DNA of 64,000 nucleotides from Branchiostoma belcheri. Taxonomy: Eukaryota; Chordata; Leptocardii; Amphioxiformes; Branchiostomatidae. The notes under the pieces were generated by a model. That model was not told where the DNA came from, did not search any database, and saw only the letters and a program-made list of their open reading frames with translations. The DNA is taken from the NCBI RefSeq assembly GCF_001625305.1, contig NW_017802991.1:484318-548317 (forward strand), given 5' to 3'. Below are positions 1 through 11,700 of the stretch, one piece after another. Positions within the stretch are counted from its first letter, which is position 1, and every line of letters begins with the position of its first letter. A program made the translations under genes and the position numbers.

Positions 1-1548
1 ATACAAAGAAGCCTGCCAGGAAAATGAAAATCCAGCCTTCAAATAAAAGAAGTTTACCTTAGTCTCCGTCTCTCTCATTTTGCAACAATATTTTCCCGTA
101 TTTTGGTACCGATAGTCATCTAGAAATCTTAAAGGACAAGTCTACGGGCCGTGCTTGGTTCGGATTGAGCCGAAAATCACTGATTTTACACCATATGGTC
201 ACAATGTGATGCACATAAATTTTTACTCGAAATGAGAAATTACCGCCCAACAAAACGGACCATTAGGTTCCCAGTGCTGTATTTCTCTTTTTTTCATGTG
301 ATCAACTTGTTTTCTTTGCTTGAATCGTGCAAAATACCTAGGAAAAACATCGAAATTTCGGCAAATTACGCCGAGGCGAGTGTGGTTTTTCGGAGGAGCC
401 ATGTTTCCTTTGCCGTGTTGCCTGCTGGGAAATGCTCAGCGAAAATTGCCGAGGCAGTTGTCGGGTCCTCCCGGGAGACGAAATCTAACATCGGAAAATG
501 GCGAGTGCCCATATTTGGTTATCGTCGCCTTTCGTCGCCTTGTCGAAATCGTTCAACTTTGACCCCAAATTCCCTTATATGGGACCATTACAGTCTGCTG
601 GAAAACGCCGGCAGGTTCGTGCGGCGCAGGTTTTCGATCTATTCACGGCGCCACTGCTTTGCTAATTGAAAACTATTGAATCCGGAGCCTATTTTTTCCT
701 TCTGCAAAATTGCAGATTGTAAGATTTTTTCTTCTGCAATCTTGAAAATCTATCTGCAAATTGCAGACTGCAGACGGGTATTTCGAACACTGATTATGTA
801 ATACTATATATATATTATGGATCACTAAACAGTTATATCATGACTGTAGGCTTGCTTTCTTGTTCTCTGATCATGATACTACAATGTACCACTATTCAAA
901 TTTTGCATTGTTTAGTAATACATGTACTGTGTATATTAAGAGATTTGAGGTTGGGAGCACCAGTGTTCTTACATGTAAGTCCAAAAGTGAGTCTGGAGTT
1001 GGTAGCAGGAAGGTCCAAGTCTTTGACAGCCAATGCTTAAAAACTATATGTCTTGATTCTTTACCAATACTGTTTGTCTTGAAATTCATAGAAGACGTAT
1101 CATTGCTTTAAAGTTCTCATTTGGATTTTTGGAAGAGTCTAAATAAAAGTTATAAATTTGGGTGCCAAATTGTGCATGTGAGTGAAAGTTTTGATTGTGT
1201 TGAGAAACTTTAAACTTAAGGTCGTTAAAACAACTAGCTTCTGTATTTTTGGGGTGTTTCACAACTAGTAAATTATTGCTATAGTCTGGTATAGATTAAA
1301 TACCATGAAAACTGCATTGTTTAGAGGTGGAAGTAAATCAGCTTTGTTACAAGCACAGTCAGTAAATCTCATTCACGCCATGGTTGTCGTTCTGTATCAC
1401 TCTGCTCATAGAAGCCCAGTTTGCCTCGCTTGTCTCCCCGCGTGGGTGGGGGAGCCTGCGGTCCCCAGGTATGTAGATTGACAGGGTGCACGCTTCTCTG
1501 GTACTGATGACCAACTCACTCATGCAGATGGTGGTGGAAGAAATAGTG

Positions 1549-1939
1549 TACAGTACAGATCTCAAATAATTTCTCTAATTGTTCAAATCGCGATCAAAAG
1601 TTGTGCATTTCTCGATTTAAGCACAGCAAAAGCTGCACAATTGTCATTAAAATTGCATTTTGTTTTTCGAATTCCACGTAAAATGAATGTACACACATGT
1701 AGATGGTCATGTAATCACATGTGGTTATGTATTTAAAGCCACACATGATTTTCATCTATAAATTTAGCTAATTAGCTAATTTTGCACAAGTTTTAACTCT
1801 GTTAGTGTTACGTGGCTTTTACAGCACTTTAAATCGCGATTTGAATGTGATTTTACACAAATGTTGCACAGGAATTAAACTACTAGAGTTGAAACCGTGT
1901 GTAAAACATGTGAAAAGGGAAGTTGAGATCTGTACTGTA
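1549..1939. mobile_element. 391-bp MITE with 17-bp perfect terminal inverted repeats
   Basis: The left end TACAGTACAGATCTCAA is the exact reverse complement of the right end TTGAGATCTGTACTGTA. A TA duplication is likely if the element starts at CAG. The interior is palindromic in places (AAATCGCGAT motifs). A diverged relative occupies about 31229-31612. No coding capacity is seen. Confidence 0.75.
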
Positions 1940-2049
1940 GATGTGGCAGGAAGGATGCTTAGTACTGATACTCACCCATTCCTTACAGGCATGCAGGTGG
2001 TGAAGGTGATAGTATAGTAGGGCTGAAGGGAAATTAACTCTGAGTAGTA

Positions 2050-2425
2050 CAGGGCTCGAAATTCATTTTGGGGAATAGGTGCACTGGTGCACCCAACCTA
2101 AAAATTAGGTGCACAAAAATTTTTTGGGTGCACCATATATTATGAAACAAAACCTAATTGAAGGTCTTACTGCTCCTCTTCTGAGCTTGAATCTAAAATG
2201 AGAGCTAACTTTAAAATCATAAATATTACTACTGACAGCAAAGATTTTATTATTTTTCTGATATTTAGATGCCAAGAATATCCGGTATACTATCACACAC
2301 TTCCAATGTTAAAAATTCCTACAAAAATATTTGGGTACACCAGTGCACCCACAGAAAAAAAATAGGTGCACAACTCCAAATTTGGGTGCACTACGGTGCA
2401 CATGCACCCAGTATTTCGAGCCCTG
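2050..2425. mobile_element. MITE with CAGGGCTCGAAAT ends
   Basis: The outer 13 bases CAGGGCTCGAAAT are inverted exactly at the right end as ATTTCGAGCCCTG. The flanks both read TAGTA, a probable target duplication. The interior carries repeated GGTGCACC-like motifs. The termini are shared with elements at 10575, 11812, 42300 and 56468, whose interiors differ. Confidence 0.75.
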
Positions 2426-2625
2426 TAGTACATTTACTCTTTTATTTGGTTTCCAGCATTGCCTCTTTGTCATCATGGTCTAACACAACGACATACCATC
2501 TGATTCTCTGTCTTATCCTTCAGTTTGCTCTGAATGAAAATTTGGTTGGTATAAGGTGTGCTAATACTTTCTACTGTTACATGCATTAATTTTTTAGTAT
2601 TCTTTGCTTTCCTGCCCGTCTGTAG

Positions 2626-2751
2626 GTCCTACAGGAATGATGCAGCCCCCTGTGGGTATAGGAGTGGCCCAGCTCATCACACAGCCCAGTCTGGATGGAC
2701 AGTCAGGGGCAGGCAGTGAGGATGAAGCAGACAAGAAACAGATCCTTCCTG
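2626..2751 (+). CDS. ITSN: Intersectin exon: EH-domain to coiled-coil linker
   Basis: This is the first intersectin exon in the window. It follows a TGTAG acceptor and is followed by GGTGAGT. It encodes a Pro/Gln/Met-rich linker ([15 protein letters not shown]) ending in acidic [12 protein letters not shown]. The codon is split after one base at both ends (126 nt). The position matches the linker after the second EH domain in vertebrate intersectins. No domain is present. Confidence 0.85.
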
Positions 2752-5700
2752 GTGAGTCAACTACAATGTACTGAGAAGGGCTCTAGCCAGCACCCGTTTT
2801 TCCATCAATTACACAGTGTGCAAAATACCCGGTTGCCCAGTTGCCCCGGGCAACCAAATTTTACTTGGGGTAACCTATTTTTGAACCTAGGTAGCCCAGT
2901 GTGCTACCTGAATTTTAAGAATGCCCCACTCCACACAAAATCATGCCCACTTGTTTTGCACCACTGTAGCTGGCAGATGCTTTTTAATTTTAAGTATTAA
3001 TGGCTATTACTACATGTACATGTAGTATCAGTTAACTAAAGGCTGTTAGAAATATTGTCAAAGGCTTATGTATGTAACATTACTTAATTTGAGGAAAGTA
3101 GTAACTTATAGGTGCACTGGGCAACCTAAAGTATTTTGTACACAGGTTACAGGAACTTTGCAGGTGTGACATAAAATTTTTAAAACCAATCTGCCAAATT
3201 TGACAAAATCTTGGCAAACATATAAAAACATCCAAAGGACCACCACCAACCACTCACAACCCCATGATTGCCTTTGAAACTATGGGAAATTGCATTTTAA
3301 AAAGCTTAAAAATTAAGAATTAATCCTGATGGATCTAGGTCACTTTCCTTTTTTTCCCCCTTTCTTATCATGAAATAGACATGACTTTAAGTACCATACA
3401 TGTAGTTATCAACCAACGACTCTACAGACAATAAAGGAGAGAGTTAACAGTGTTTTTGGTTCCTTTTTCTTTTCAGTGTCGTATGAGGATAAGAAAAGAG
3501 AGAACTTTGAGCTGGGCCAACAGATTTTGGAACAAAAAAGACAAGCACTCCTGGAGCAAGAAAGGAAGGAAAAGGTAAATATGATAAATAAAAAAGCTAT
3601 ACAAGTATTTGAACTATTGTGTCTGTTTTGAAATTATTAAAACATTTTCTAGGGTCAGCATTACACTTGCAACCATCACGAATTTGCCTGATGTTTTTAA
3701 TGAACAGGAAAGAAGAGTTGCAGAAGAAAGAGCAGAGCATGAAAGAAGAGAGAGAGAAAGGTAAGGTTAGGAGTATCAGGACACAACAAGTCAATCAACA
3801 ACATGTAATCTACTTTACAAACTTTACCAGCTCTTTAGTCAGTAGTATATGTAATAATTAGCAAAAATTGAACTGCATTATTACCTCCGGGTAGGGATGT
3901 ATATCCCGAGCGCGGAGGTTTTGTGAGGGAAGACGAAAATTGCGTTCGCAGCCGTTTCTCGCGTTTGGGTGGACGGATATGTCTGGGACTTGGTATACGT
4001 TTTGCTGTTGGGCTGTAGATGGTGCACGTTGTTTTGGTTTTTTAGTATGTGTGTTTTAGTGCGTCAAAATGATGCGTTTTGAGAGCGTATGGACACCCCT
4101 TGTGTGTGAAAGTGGTTCTGTCTTCTGATTTTCGGCGTGTATTAAGTGTCGCAGGCGTCGTCCACATCTGGTGAGAGGGGTGTCAGGTATCGAGGAAACA
4201 TATTATCGCAGTTGTATCTCGCGTCGGGGTAGACGGGACCCATGGAAATCCAGCTCGGTACGCTGACTTCCGGGTACCGCGGGTTATTTTTATCTGGCTC
4301 GAACATCAAAAAAGGCGCATAGAAATTGTCCCGAAAATTCTTTTAGAGTCTAATCACCCTTTTTTTATAGGATGTTGCTTAGTAGTCGTAGAAAAAACGT
4401 AGAAAGCAGCGAAAATGTGCCTCTTCGCTGATAAAGAAATTCTATCGCGCTGCCGGCTCGATATCGCTTATCCAATCGGAACGCAGGTCATGAAAAAGAG
4501 GGAAGAGAAGAGAGGAAAAGTCTAGAGGAACTGTGAGTATCGAGCTCGTACCACATTCCTTAGTCTAGCCAGTCCTCCCAGAGGAGTCTTGCAACCTAGG
4601 CCTGTCCCAGAAACGTCAAGGTGCTAAGTAGGTCAGGACAGGCTTTGACCAGGTCAAAGGTGCTAGAAGGGAAGCATCCATCAAGCACCATTTAGTGTCT
4701 ACTTAGTACAGCTGAGCTTGACAGCTTGTAAACAATGGCGGAAGCCAGCTCACCAGGCCTGACACCGCCAGGTTTCCTTGATCTAACAGCAAAGAACTTG
4801 GCTTCCACATGGCACAGATGGAAGCGTGAAAATGATGCGTTTTGAGAGCGTATGGACACCCCTTGTGTGTGAAAGTGGTTTTGTCTGTTGATTTTCGGCG
4901 TGTATTAAGTGTCGCAGGCGTCGTCCACATCTGGTAAGAGGGGCGCATAGAAATTGTCCCGAAACGGTGTACACAATCTACGTTAGGTAATGTACCATCC
5001 CTATCACCTGGCGCTGAAACGTCGCTCATGACAGCACCGGAGTGAAAACATGACAACGAGAAATGACAATCATCACACAAGGTCTCTGCAGCTGCAATAC
5101 GCTGGTCAACTATGCTGGACACTGAGCGAGGCACTCTCGCTGCTACATCTGGAAACAATGAACACTGCCCCGGAAACGCCGGCAGGCCGGCGGTGTCTGA
5201 AACAGGGCTGCTATTCACACTGATATCTAAACAAACACATGACGGCACGACCTGGATCTGAGAAACACTCTCACCATTCTGTAACTCGTGAGCATCTGTA
5301 GTACTACTAGTATACGAAAGCGCCGACTGTCGGCCGGAACCGGTCAAATCTAACAAACCATCATGTCTACCAAATATATCACCGCCACTGGTGCTAACCG
5401 TGGCAAATATGTCGCTGTTCTTAGCTGCCTGCCGCGGTTTGGTACCGGTTAAATCTAACAGGAATCAATGAAACCTTGCTGATTGCGATTTATTTTCGAA
5501 AATATTATTTTGTCTCGTGTTTGTAACGTTCGCTCAAAACGAGGTTCTAAGTTTCAACCGTAACATGAAAGATATGAACACGCTTCTGTGCATGTTTTGA
5601 TGTTGTTGTTTTTTTGACGTGATTTGAACTAGACAAGTGTGGGATATTAAAGTGGGGAGGGATGGCAGCCGCGGGGGGAAGCGTAGCGGCTTGATAAATT

Positions 5701-8700
5701 TTCGAGAGCAAGTTCCGTGCACTGGAGTTGATTTCTCACGCGGCCGTTTGTGTAGGTGTTTGTTTACATTATCTTACCTATTTATTTATTATATTACCTA
5801 TTTCATCTGTTGACCTGTACTTAGCCCGATAGGGCATGAATGTACAATAAAGGTTATTATTATTATTATCGCTGGTCGCTGAGGGTCGAGCAGCCAGATT
5901 CGCCACGGGATGCCCCCTGTCCTTTCTATTTTTGGGCTCCAGTCGGCTAGGGGGGATTAGTGATTTCACAGATCATTTAGCCAATTACAAACATTTCGAA
6001 ACTTTTCGAAAAAATGGTATTCGCGTGAACACACACACACCCAGACACCATTCACTAATTTAAAGAACAGTCCCAACATGCACCCAACATTCTGCAACAT
6101 ACACAATACCCGGAGGTACAAAATCTACGATTTTCCTTGTTTGAAAATAGTTTTAAAAAGTGCTTGTTATAAGGCTTAAACTTAAGGATACAAGTGGTTA
6201 AAACAGATATGGATTTTAAAGGAGTTTTAAAAAAAATTCAGTATACTTTTTGAAATTTTTGAAATTGTCATTTTTTTGGACAGTGGAATGTTGTTTAAAT
6301 GGCTGCTGACTGCAGTTGCAGAAGAGCCTCCTAGTGACAATGAAGTGAACAGCAGCTTGCATGTACATGTATAAATGATTGAATCCTGACTAAAGAGGTG
6401 TAAGTTAACAGAAAGTCAACTTTTTGTGCAGACTGGAGCAAGAGCGCAGAAGACAGATGGAGATAGAAAAACAGCTGGCCAAGCAGAGAGAGATAGAGAT
6501 GGAAAGAGAAGAGCAGAGGAGGAAAGCTGAAGAACAGAGAGAGGTCAGTAGATGGCGCTGTGACACATCATGTCCCAGTCAGCCCACCATCACATTATTT
6601 TCATTTACATGAAGATGTTTTTGTTTTTGTAATATGGAATTACTGTAACAACAGATAACTGAATGCTTTTTCTTACAGAAAAATGAAAACCCAAAGAATA
6701 TCCTTTTGAAATGCTTCCATTATCAAGCATGGTTTGTAACATGAAATGAAATTAAATCCTTTCTCCTCTTCCTTCAAAGCAGCTATGGTTTTCATACTCT
6801 AGTAGCTAGACTAGGAGAGGATCTCTTCCCCTTGTTTTTGCTCTGTTTCGTCTTTAAGCAAGTAAGGTCAATGTTCTTGACCAGATGTCTGTCACCATAC
6901 ATGTAGTTACTGGTGCTGTAGCAGATGCCCTGTAGTGTTGGATTACATTATGTAGCAAGTTGCAGGACAGAGTTGAAGAGGCTGGTCACTTTATAATAGT
7001 ATATACGAACATGTTTGAATTGAAATAAACAGAGCAATAGTTTGTTAGGCTAGACCATCTCCATGTGTGCTTTGAAAATATTACCTTAAAGTTTTTATTC
7101 TGTTTTGATTTTTCAAAAGGCGGCCAAGCGAGAACTGGAGCGTCAGCGTCAGTTGGAGTTGGAACGTCAGAAGAAGCAGGCTCTCGAGAACCAGCGGATT
7201 AAATTACAGGAAGAAGTCTGCAAGATCAAGGCTCACAGGAACAAAGTGGTGTATGAGTGGCAGACTGTGGTCAGTACATCATATATTCTGCCTATAAGGC
7301 CACAACAATTTAATTTCTTGGTTAACAGATTTTTTTCAAGAAAAATAATGGAGCGAGTGGGCGAAAAAAAAAAAAAAAAACAGGTCTAGGCATCCTATTA
7401 TGGCCCAAACTGGTATGATAGGAGCCATGAAGTCAACACATCAGGCTGGTTCAAAATTTAAACAATGAATTTTGAACTTTTAATTATATCACTGCATTGA
7501 AAGATGGATTAACTGTAACAACCTTTTTTTCTAGGAATAAAAGGCCTGTTTTCAACTGTTCAGGGCAAAATATGAGCATTTTGCAGTTGATTCTGAATTT
7601 TTTTTTTTTTTTGGCAAATCAGAAAAAAATGAAGCAGGGGAATCCGTTAACCAAGAAATTGAATTGGTGTGGCCTAAGGGCTGGAAAAAAAAGGTTGTGT
7701 TTCCTGTTTCAGTCCTGAAGAATTGGGGTCGTTAGGTAGGGATTTTCTTTTTTATTTATTTATTTTTTTGTAGAATGTGGCAATCTCTAGTGATACAAAT
7801 TTTTACAATACGGTATAACAATGAAAGTAAAACTTGCATGAGAACACTAAAGTCTTAGATTTTAAATGTCAATGTTGTAAAACCGATTGTACAGTTCATC
7901 ACTCAGGTGTCAGATGATGGAGCTAGAAAAGGTCGAGCAGCTCCAAAAATTTATGTCCTTTGCAGGGGTCCATGCCAAAAAAGGCTAGAATCTGTAGTTT
8001 TTTCTAGGGTCGGTCGGGAAACAGGAAACACAACATTTTTTATCTAGGCCTCACCTATTGTGAACATTTGCTTGCAGCGTAAGTGGTCAATTTTGGAACA
8101 TTTTGTTGCAATTCCCGCGTGTGCACAATGTGTTTGAGTGAACTTTTCCTTGTCAGCAAAAGCTTAAATTTTTGCACACAGACTGAAAAGAGAGACAAAC
8201 TACAGAAGACCCTGGAGGAATCAAACCGAGGTATCTCAGAACACAAGGACGCCATCATGCAGCTTAGCCAGACCCTCATCTCACGGACATCCAAGGTGGA
8301 AACAATGCAGCATGAACTAGAGGTAAGCCTTATGATGTCAATCCCACATTTAACCCTTGTCCTGCAGAGCACAACAATTGTTGTTTTGCACATACAGTAC
8401 CATCTATATACACGCCGTAGAACTCTGTATAGGTACTATTTGGGGGTATTTCTCATGCGATGCATCACATCTCAACGAAACACAACAAATATGGAAGTAA
8501 CTATGCCACTGCAGGGCAAAAAAAGTTGGGGGTCTATGACCTAATCAAGACATGAAATTATTGCAAATTTCAAGCTGTGGATTGTTTGATGTAATTTAGA
8601 ATCTTTTTATCAAACTGTCATTGATAGAAAAAGGGCCCTACTTTGAAAGATTTTAACATTTATTGGTCAAATATTAATCGTGCAATCACATCCTTTTATA

Positions 8701-11700
8701 GCGCTGAATTGATGTAGGGTTTACAGTGACATAATACACATGATACATATAACATAGTGTCTATACAAACTTTTGTGGAACTGTCGCAAGGGTCTGTACC
8801 CATTTACACCTGGGTGGAGTGAAGAAAGTCATGTAAAGTGCCTTTCCCAAGGGCACAATGTCGGGGCGCATGTCCAGACATATCCCGGGTACAACTCGGG
8901 ATCGAACCCGGGTCTCCCAGTTTCATAGTCAAAAGCTCTACCACTACGCCACCCAGCGCCATAGGGACATATATGAAAAGGGACTTGATATGACATTGAG
9001 CATTTATGTTGATTTTCTTCACAGGAATACAAGCAAAGACTAGAAGCCCTGAAGAGAGAAAAGGAAGATCTGAATAACAAGTTAAGCGGGACCAAAGCAG
9101 GAACATCAAACATATGTAAGTATCAATGTTACATGTACTGTTCTTTGACTCTCTGTGTTTATTTTTAAATTTACTCAGAAAGCTTGGGCATAGGCCACAC
9201 CAATTTGATGTGTTGTTGTTGTTTTTTTGTAATATTCAAGCAAGAGGGGAAAAGAACAGGCATAGACATTCTATGGTAGCCCCAAATAATATAAGCATAT
9301 AAGCCAATATACCAGTATAGTCCAAATGTTGTTCAGTACCAAGGACAGGGTTAGTAGTACAACAAGAATAGAGTATTGGTAGTCTGAATGTTGTTCAGTA
9401 CCAAGGACAGGGTTAGTAGTACAACAGGAATAGAGTATTGGTAGTCTGAATGTTGTTCAGTACCAAGGACAGGGTTAGTAGTGCAACAGAAATAGAGTAC
9501 AGGTAGTCTGAATGTTGTTCAGTACCAAGGACAGGGTTAGTAGTGCAACAGGAATAGAGTATTGGTAGTCTGAATGTTGTTCAGTACCAAGGACAGGGTT
9601 AGTAGTGCAACAGGAATAGAGTATTGTCCAAATAGTGTTCAGCACCAAGGACACTTTTAGGACGTTTTGGTATGGAAAGCTGTTATAGTATGAAAATATT
9701 TAAAATATGAAGATTTGTAACTTGATTCAAACCCGAATTTTATTTCAAATCAGAAATAAAAGTAACAGACAAGTGCAAGAACAAATTTTTAAATGGCCAT
9801 AAGTGACTTGTTTTTGACTCTATATCCATACTTATCACTTTGTCTAGCTATTTATAGCGTCAAGTTCTCAACCTTTACCGGATAGTTTTATTTTCTTATT
9901 TCCACCCATGATAATTTGTTTGTTTGATTGTTTGTTTGTTTAGTGGACTCCCAGGCCCAGGTAAGGTTCAGCTACAACAACAAACAGGTGCTGCTACAGA
10001 AGGAACGCAACGAGTGGGAGAAACTGGAGAAAGATCTGATGGAGAAGACAAAAGAACTGGAACAAACTCAAGGACTTCTTAAGGTAGGCAGACTTTGACT
10101 TCCCTTAGGCCGTCTTTACATCAAGACAAAAAACCTGCAATTTAAGTAAGTCGCATACCTCACATGCCTTCCGTATGCTGCGCATTCCTTAGAAATCGTG
10201 CCCAAATACAAGTTGGCCATGCTAAAACCAAAAGTAACATAGGAAATTACCTGCATCAGACAAATTTTACCTGCACCATTCAGAATTATGGAAGTACTTG
10301 TATGGGTCATACTAAAACTGCACAGAAACCATTGCCATTATTTCTTTATACTTTATAGTTTTGGTAAACAATCAATGCAGCAAATAGAAATCCACACACC
10401 CAGTGCAGGTAAACATCACAAATACCTGCACAGCCACAATTTTACCTGCATTATCTAGCACAAATTACCAGGTACGACTTGAAATTTTAGCGGGTACGGC
10501 CAGTATTTTTTAGCGGGTATGGCGCAAATTTATGGGTACGGCTCGAAAGGAGTTTGGTGGAGTGGAGACATGTCCAGGCCTCGAAATTAGCTTTTCTTCC
10601 TATTGTCCCAGCGCTGTCCCGAAAGTACATTTTAATTGTCCCGAAATGAGGTTAAACTGTCCCAATCTGTTTTTCAGGAAGTATGTATGACTTCAACTTG
10701 AAGTCAACTTTATTTTGCTTACATTCTCTGACTCCCAGAGTAGACCAGGAAATTCTGAGCCAAAAGTTGGGACATGTGCCTGATAAACGAAGGAGGGCTA
10801 GAATAGATCTGATGTTGATTATTTTTCTATTGTCCCAAAAATATCCCAAAGTGTCTTTTTAGTTGTCCCAGCCTAAATCAAACAGTGGTTAGTAGCCATC
10901 AGACCACCTTTAATTTTGAGTCCTGACCATCCTGCATTTTCAGGTGGGATTTAGAGCACTGACCACTATACTTTTCTGTTTTCAGACAAATTTTAGAATA
11001 GAATCATGTACAAAATACGTAATTCCAATGCTGATCTTTTTCCAGCAATTGAAAGATGGGATGGGAACAACAAACCGAGAGATCCAGAGACTGCAGATGA
11101 AGGGGCAACAGTACAATGTGGAGGCAGCAGCCAAGGCACACAGGGAGGAGGAGGAGAAGAAGAAGATGGAGGAGATAGAACGTGCAAACCGCGCCGCTGA
11201 GGAGATCAAGAGACTACGGGACCAAGAAGCCAAGACGTAAGTACTGTAAATCACGTTACATTCGCAGTAGTGCTGTGCACCGGTTCACTGGACTTGGATC
11301 CGGACTTGTAAAAATGTTTAGGTTCAAGTAAAAAAACCTATAAGTCAAGAACGGAATCCGGACTTAATAATTTATTACCAAAAAAGAAACATTTCACATA
11401 CACCTTTTCTTTCCAAACCACCTAAAACCTTCCGTAGATTGCAAAATCATTGCTGCAAAATGAAGAGAATATTGCCATTGGGCATCGTCAAGTACCGGCC
11501 TCCATGTTATGTGGCCAAAGTTTCACCCAGACAACATTGCAAGGTTGCCAACATGGAATTTTGTATATGCCATGGGTTTAGGTCTGGACTTACAAGTCCG
11601 GAACTGAAGCTTAACCTCTGGACTTGAATCCAGACCTGAACCTAAATGTGGGTTTACGTACACAGCACTAATTCGTGGTAGCAAAATATCTCAGTCTAAG

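Larger units (their letters stand above)
1..2625. other. Upstream intron of intersectin (partial), no exon recognised
   Basis: No splice-bounded reading frame with intersectin similarity was seen, so this is read as intron between the last EH-region exon and the exon at 2626. Positions 370-640 are richer in G+C and CpG than their surroundings and hold overlapping ORFs of 80-145 codons without recognisable domains. About 690-792 resembles the sequence near 16650-16780, and both share a GTTCGAAATAC-like terminus, so it is a dispersed repeat. Two TIR elements (1549-1939 and 2050-2425) fill much of the rest. An alternative promoter at 370-640 is possible but unsupported. Confidence 0.5.
3884..6116. 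mobile_element. 2.2-kb DNA element with TACCTCCGGGTA inverted termini
   Basis: TACCTCCGGGTA at 3882-3893 is matched exactly in inverse by TACCCGGAGGTA at 6107-6118. The outer TA on each side is the likely target duplication. The block is more G+C- and CpG-rich than the surrounding intron. It contains an internal duplication: about 4067-4190 recurs at 4828-4945, and a stretch starting GCGCATAGAAATTG recurs at 4316 and 4944. It also holds a minus-strand ORF and a LINE-like 3' tail near 5810-5870. No transposase motif was recognised. Confidence 0.7.

Noticed and set aside
8868-8965. tRNA gene candidate on the minus strand
   Set aside because: A and B boxes are present, but the acceptor and anticodon stems do not close, and the body matches another copy at 44502. 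It is a SINE.
9328-9650. CRISPR-like regular repeats
   Set aside because: Units are contiguous without unique spacers, in an animal intron. It is a minisatellite.
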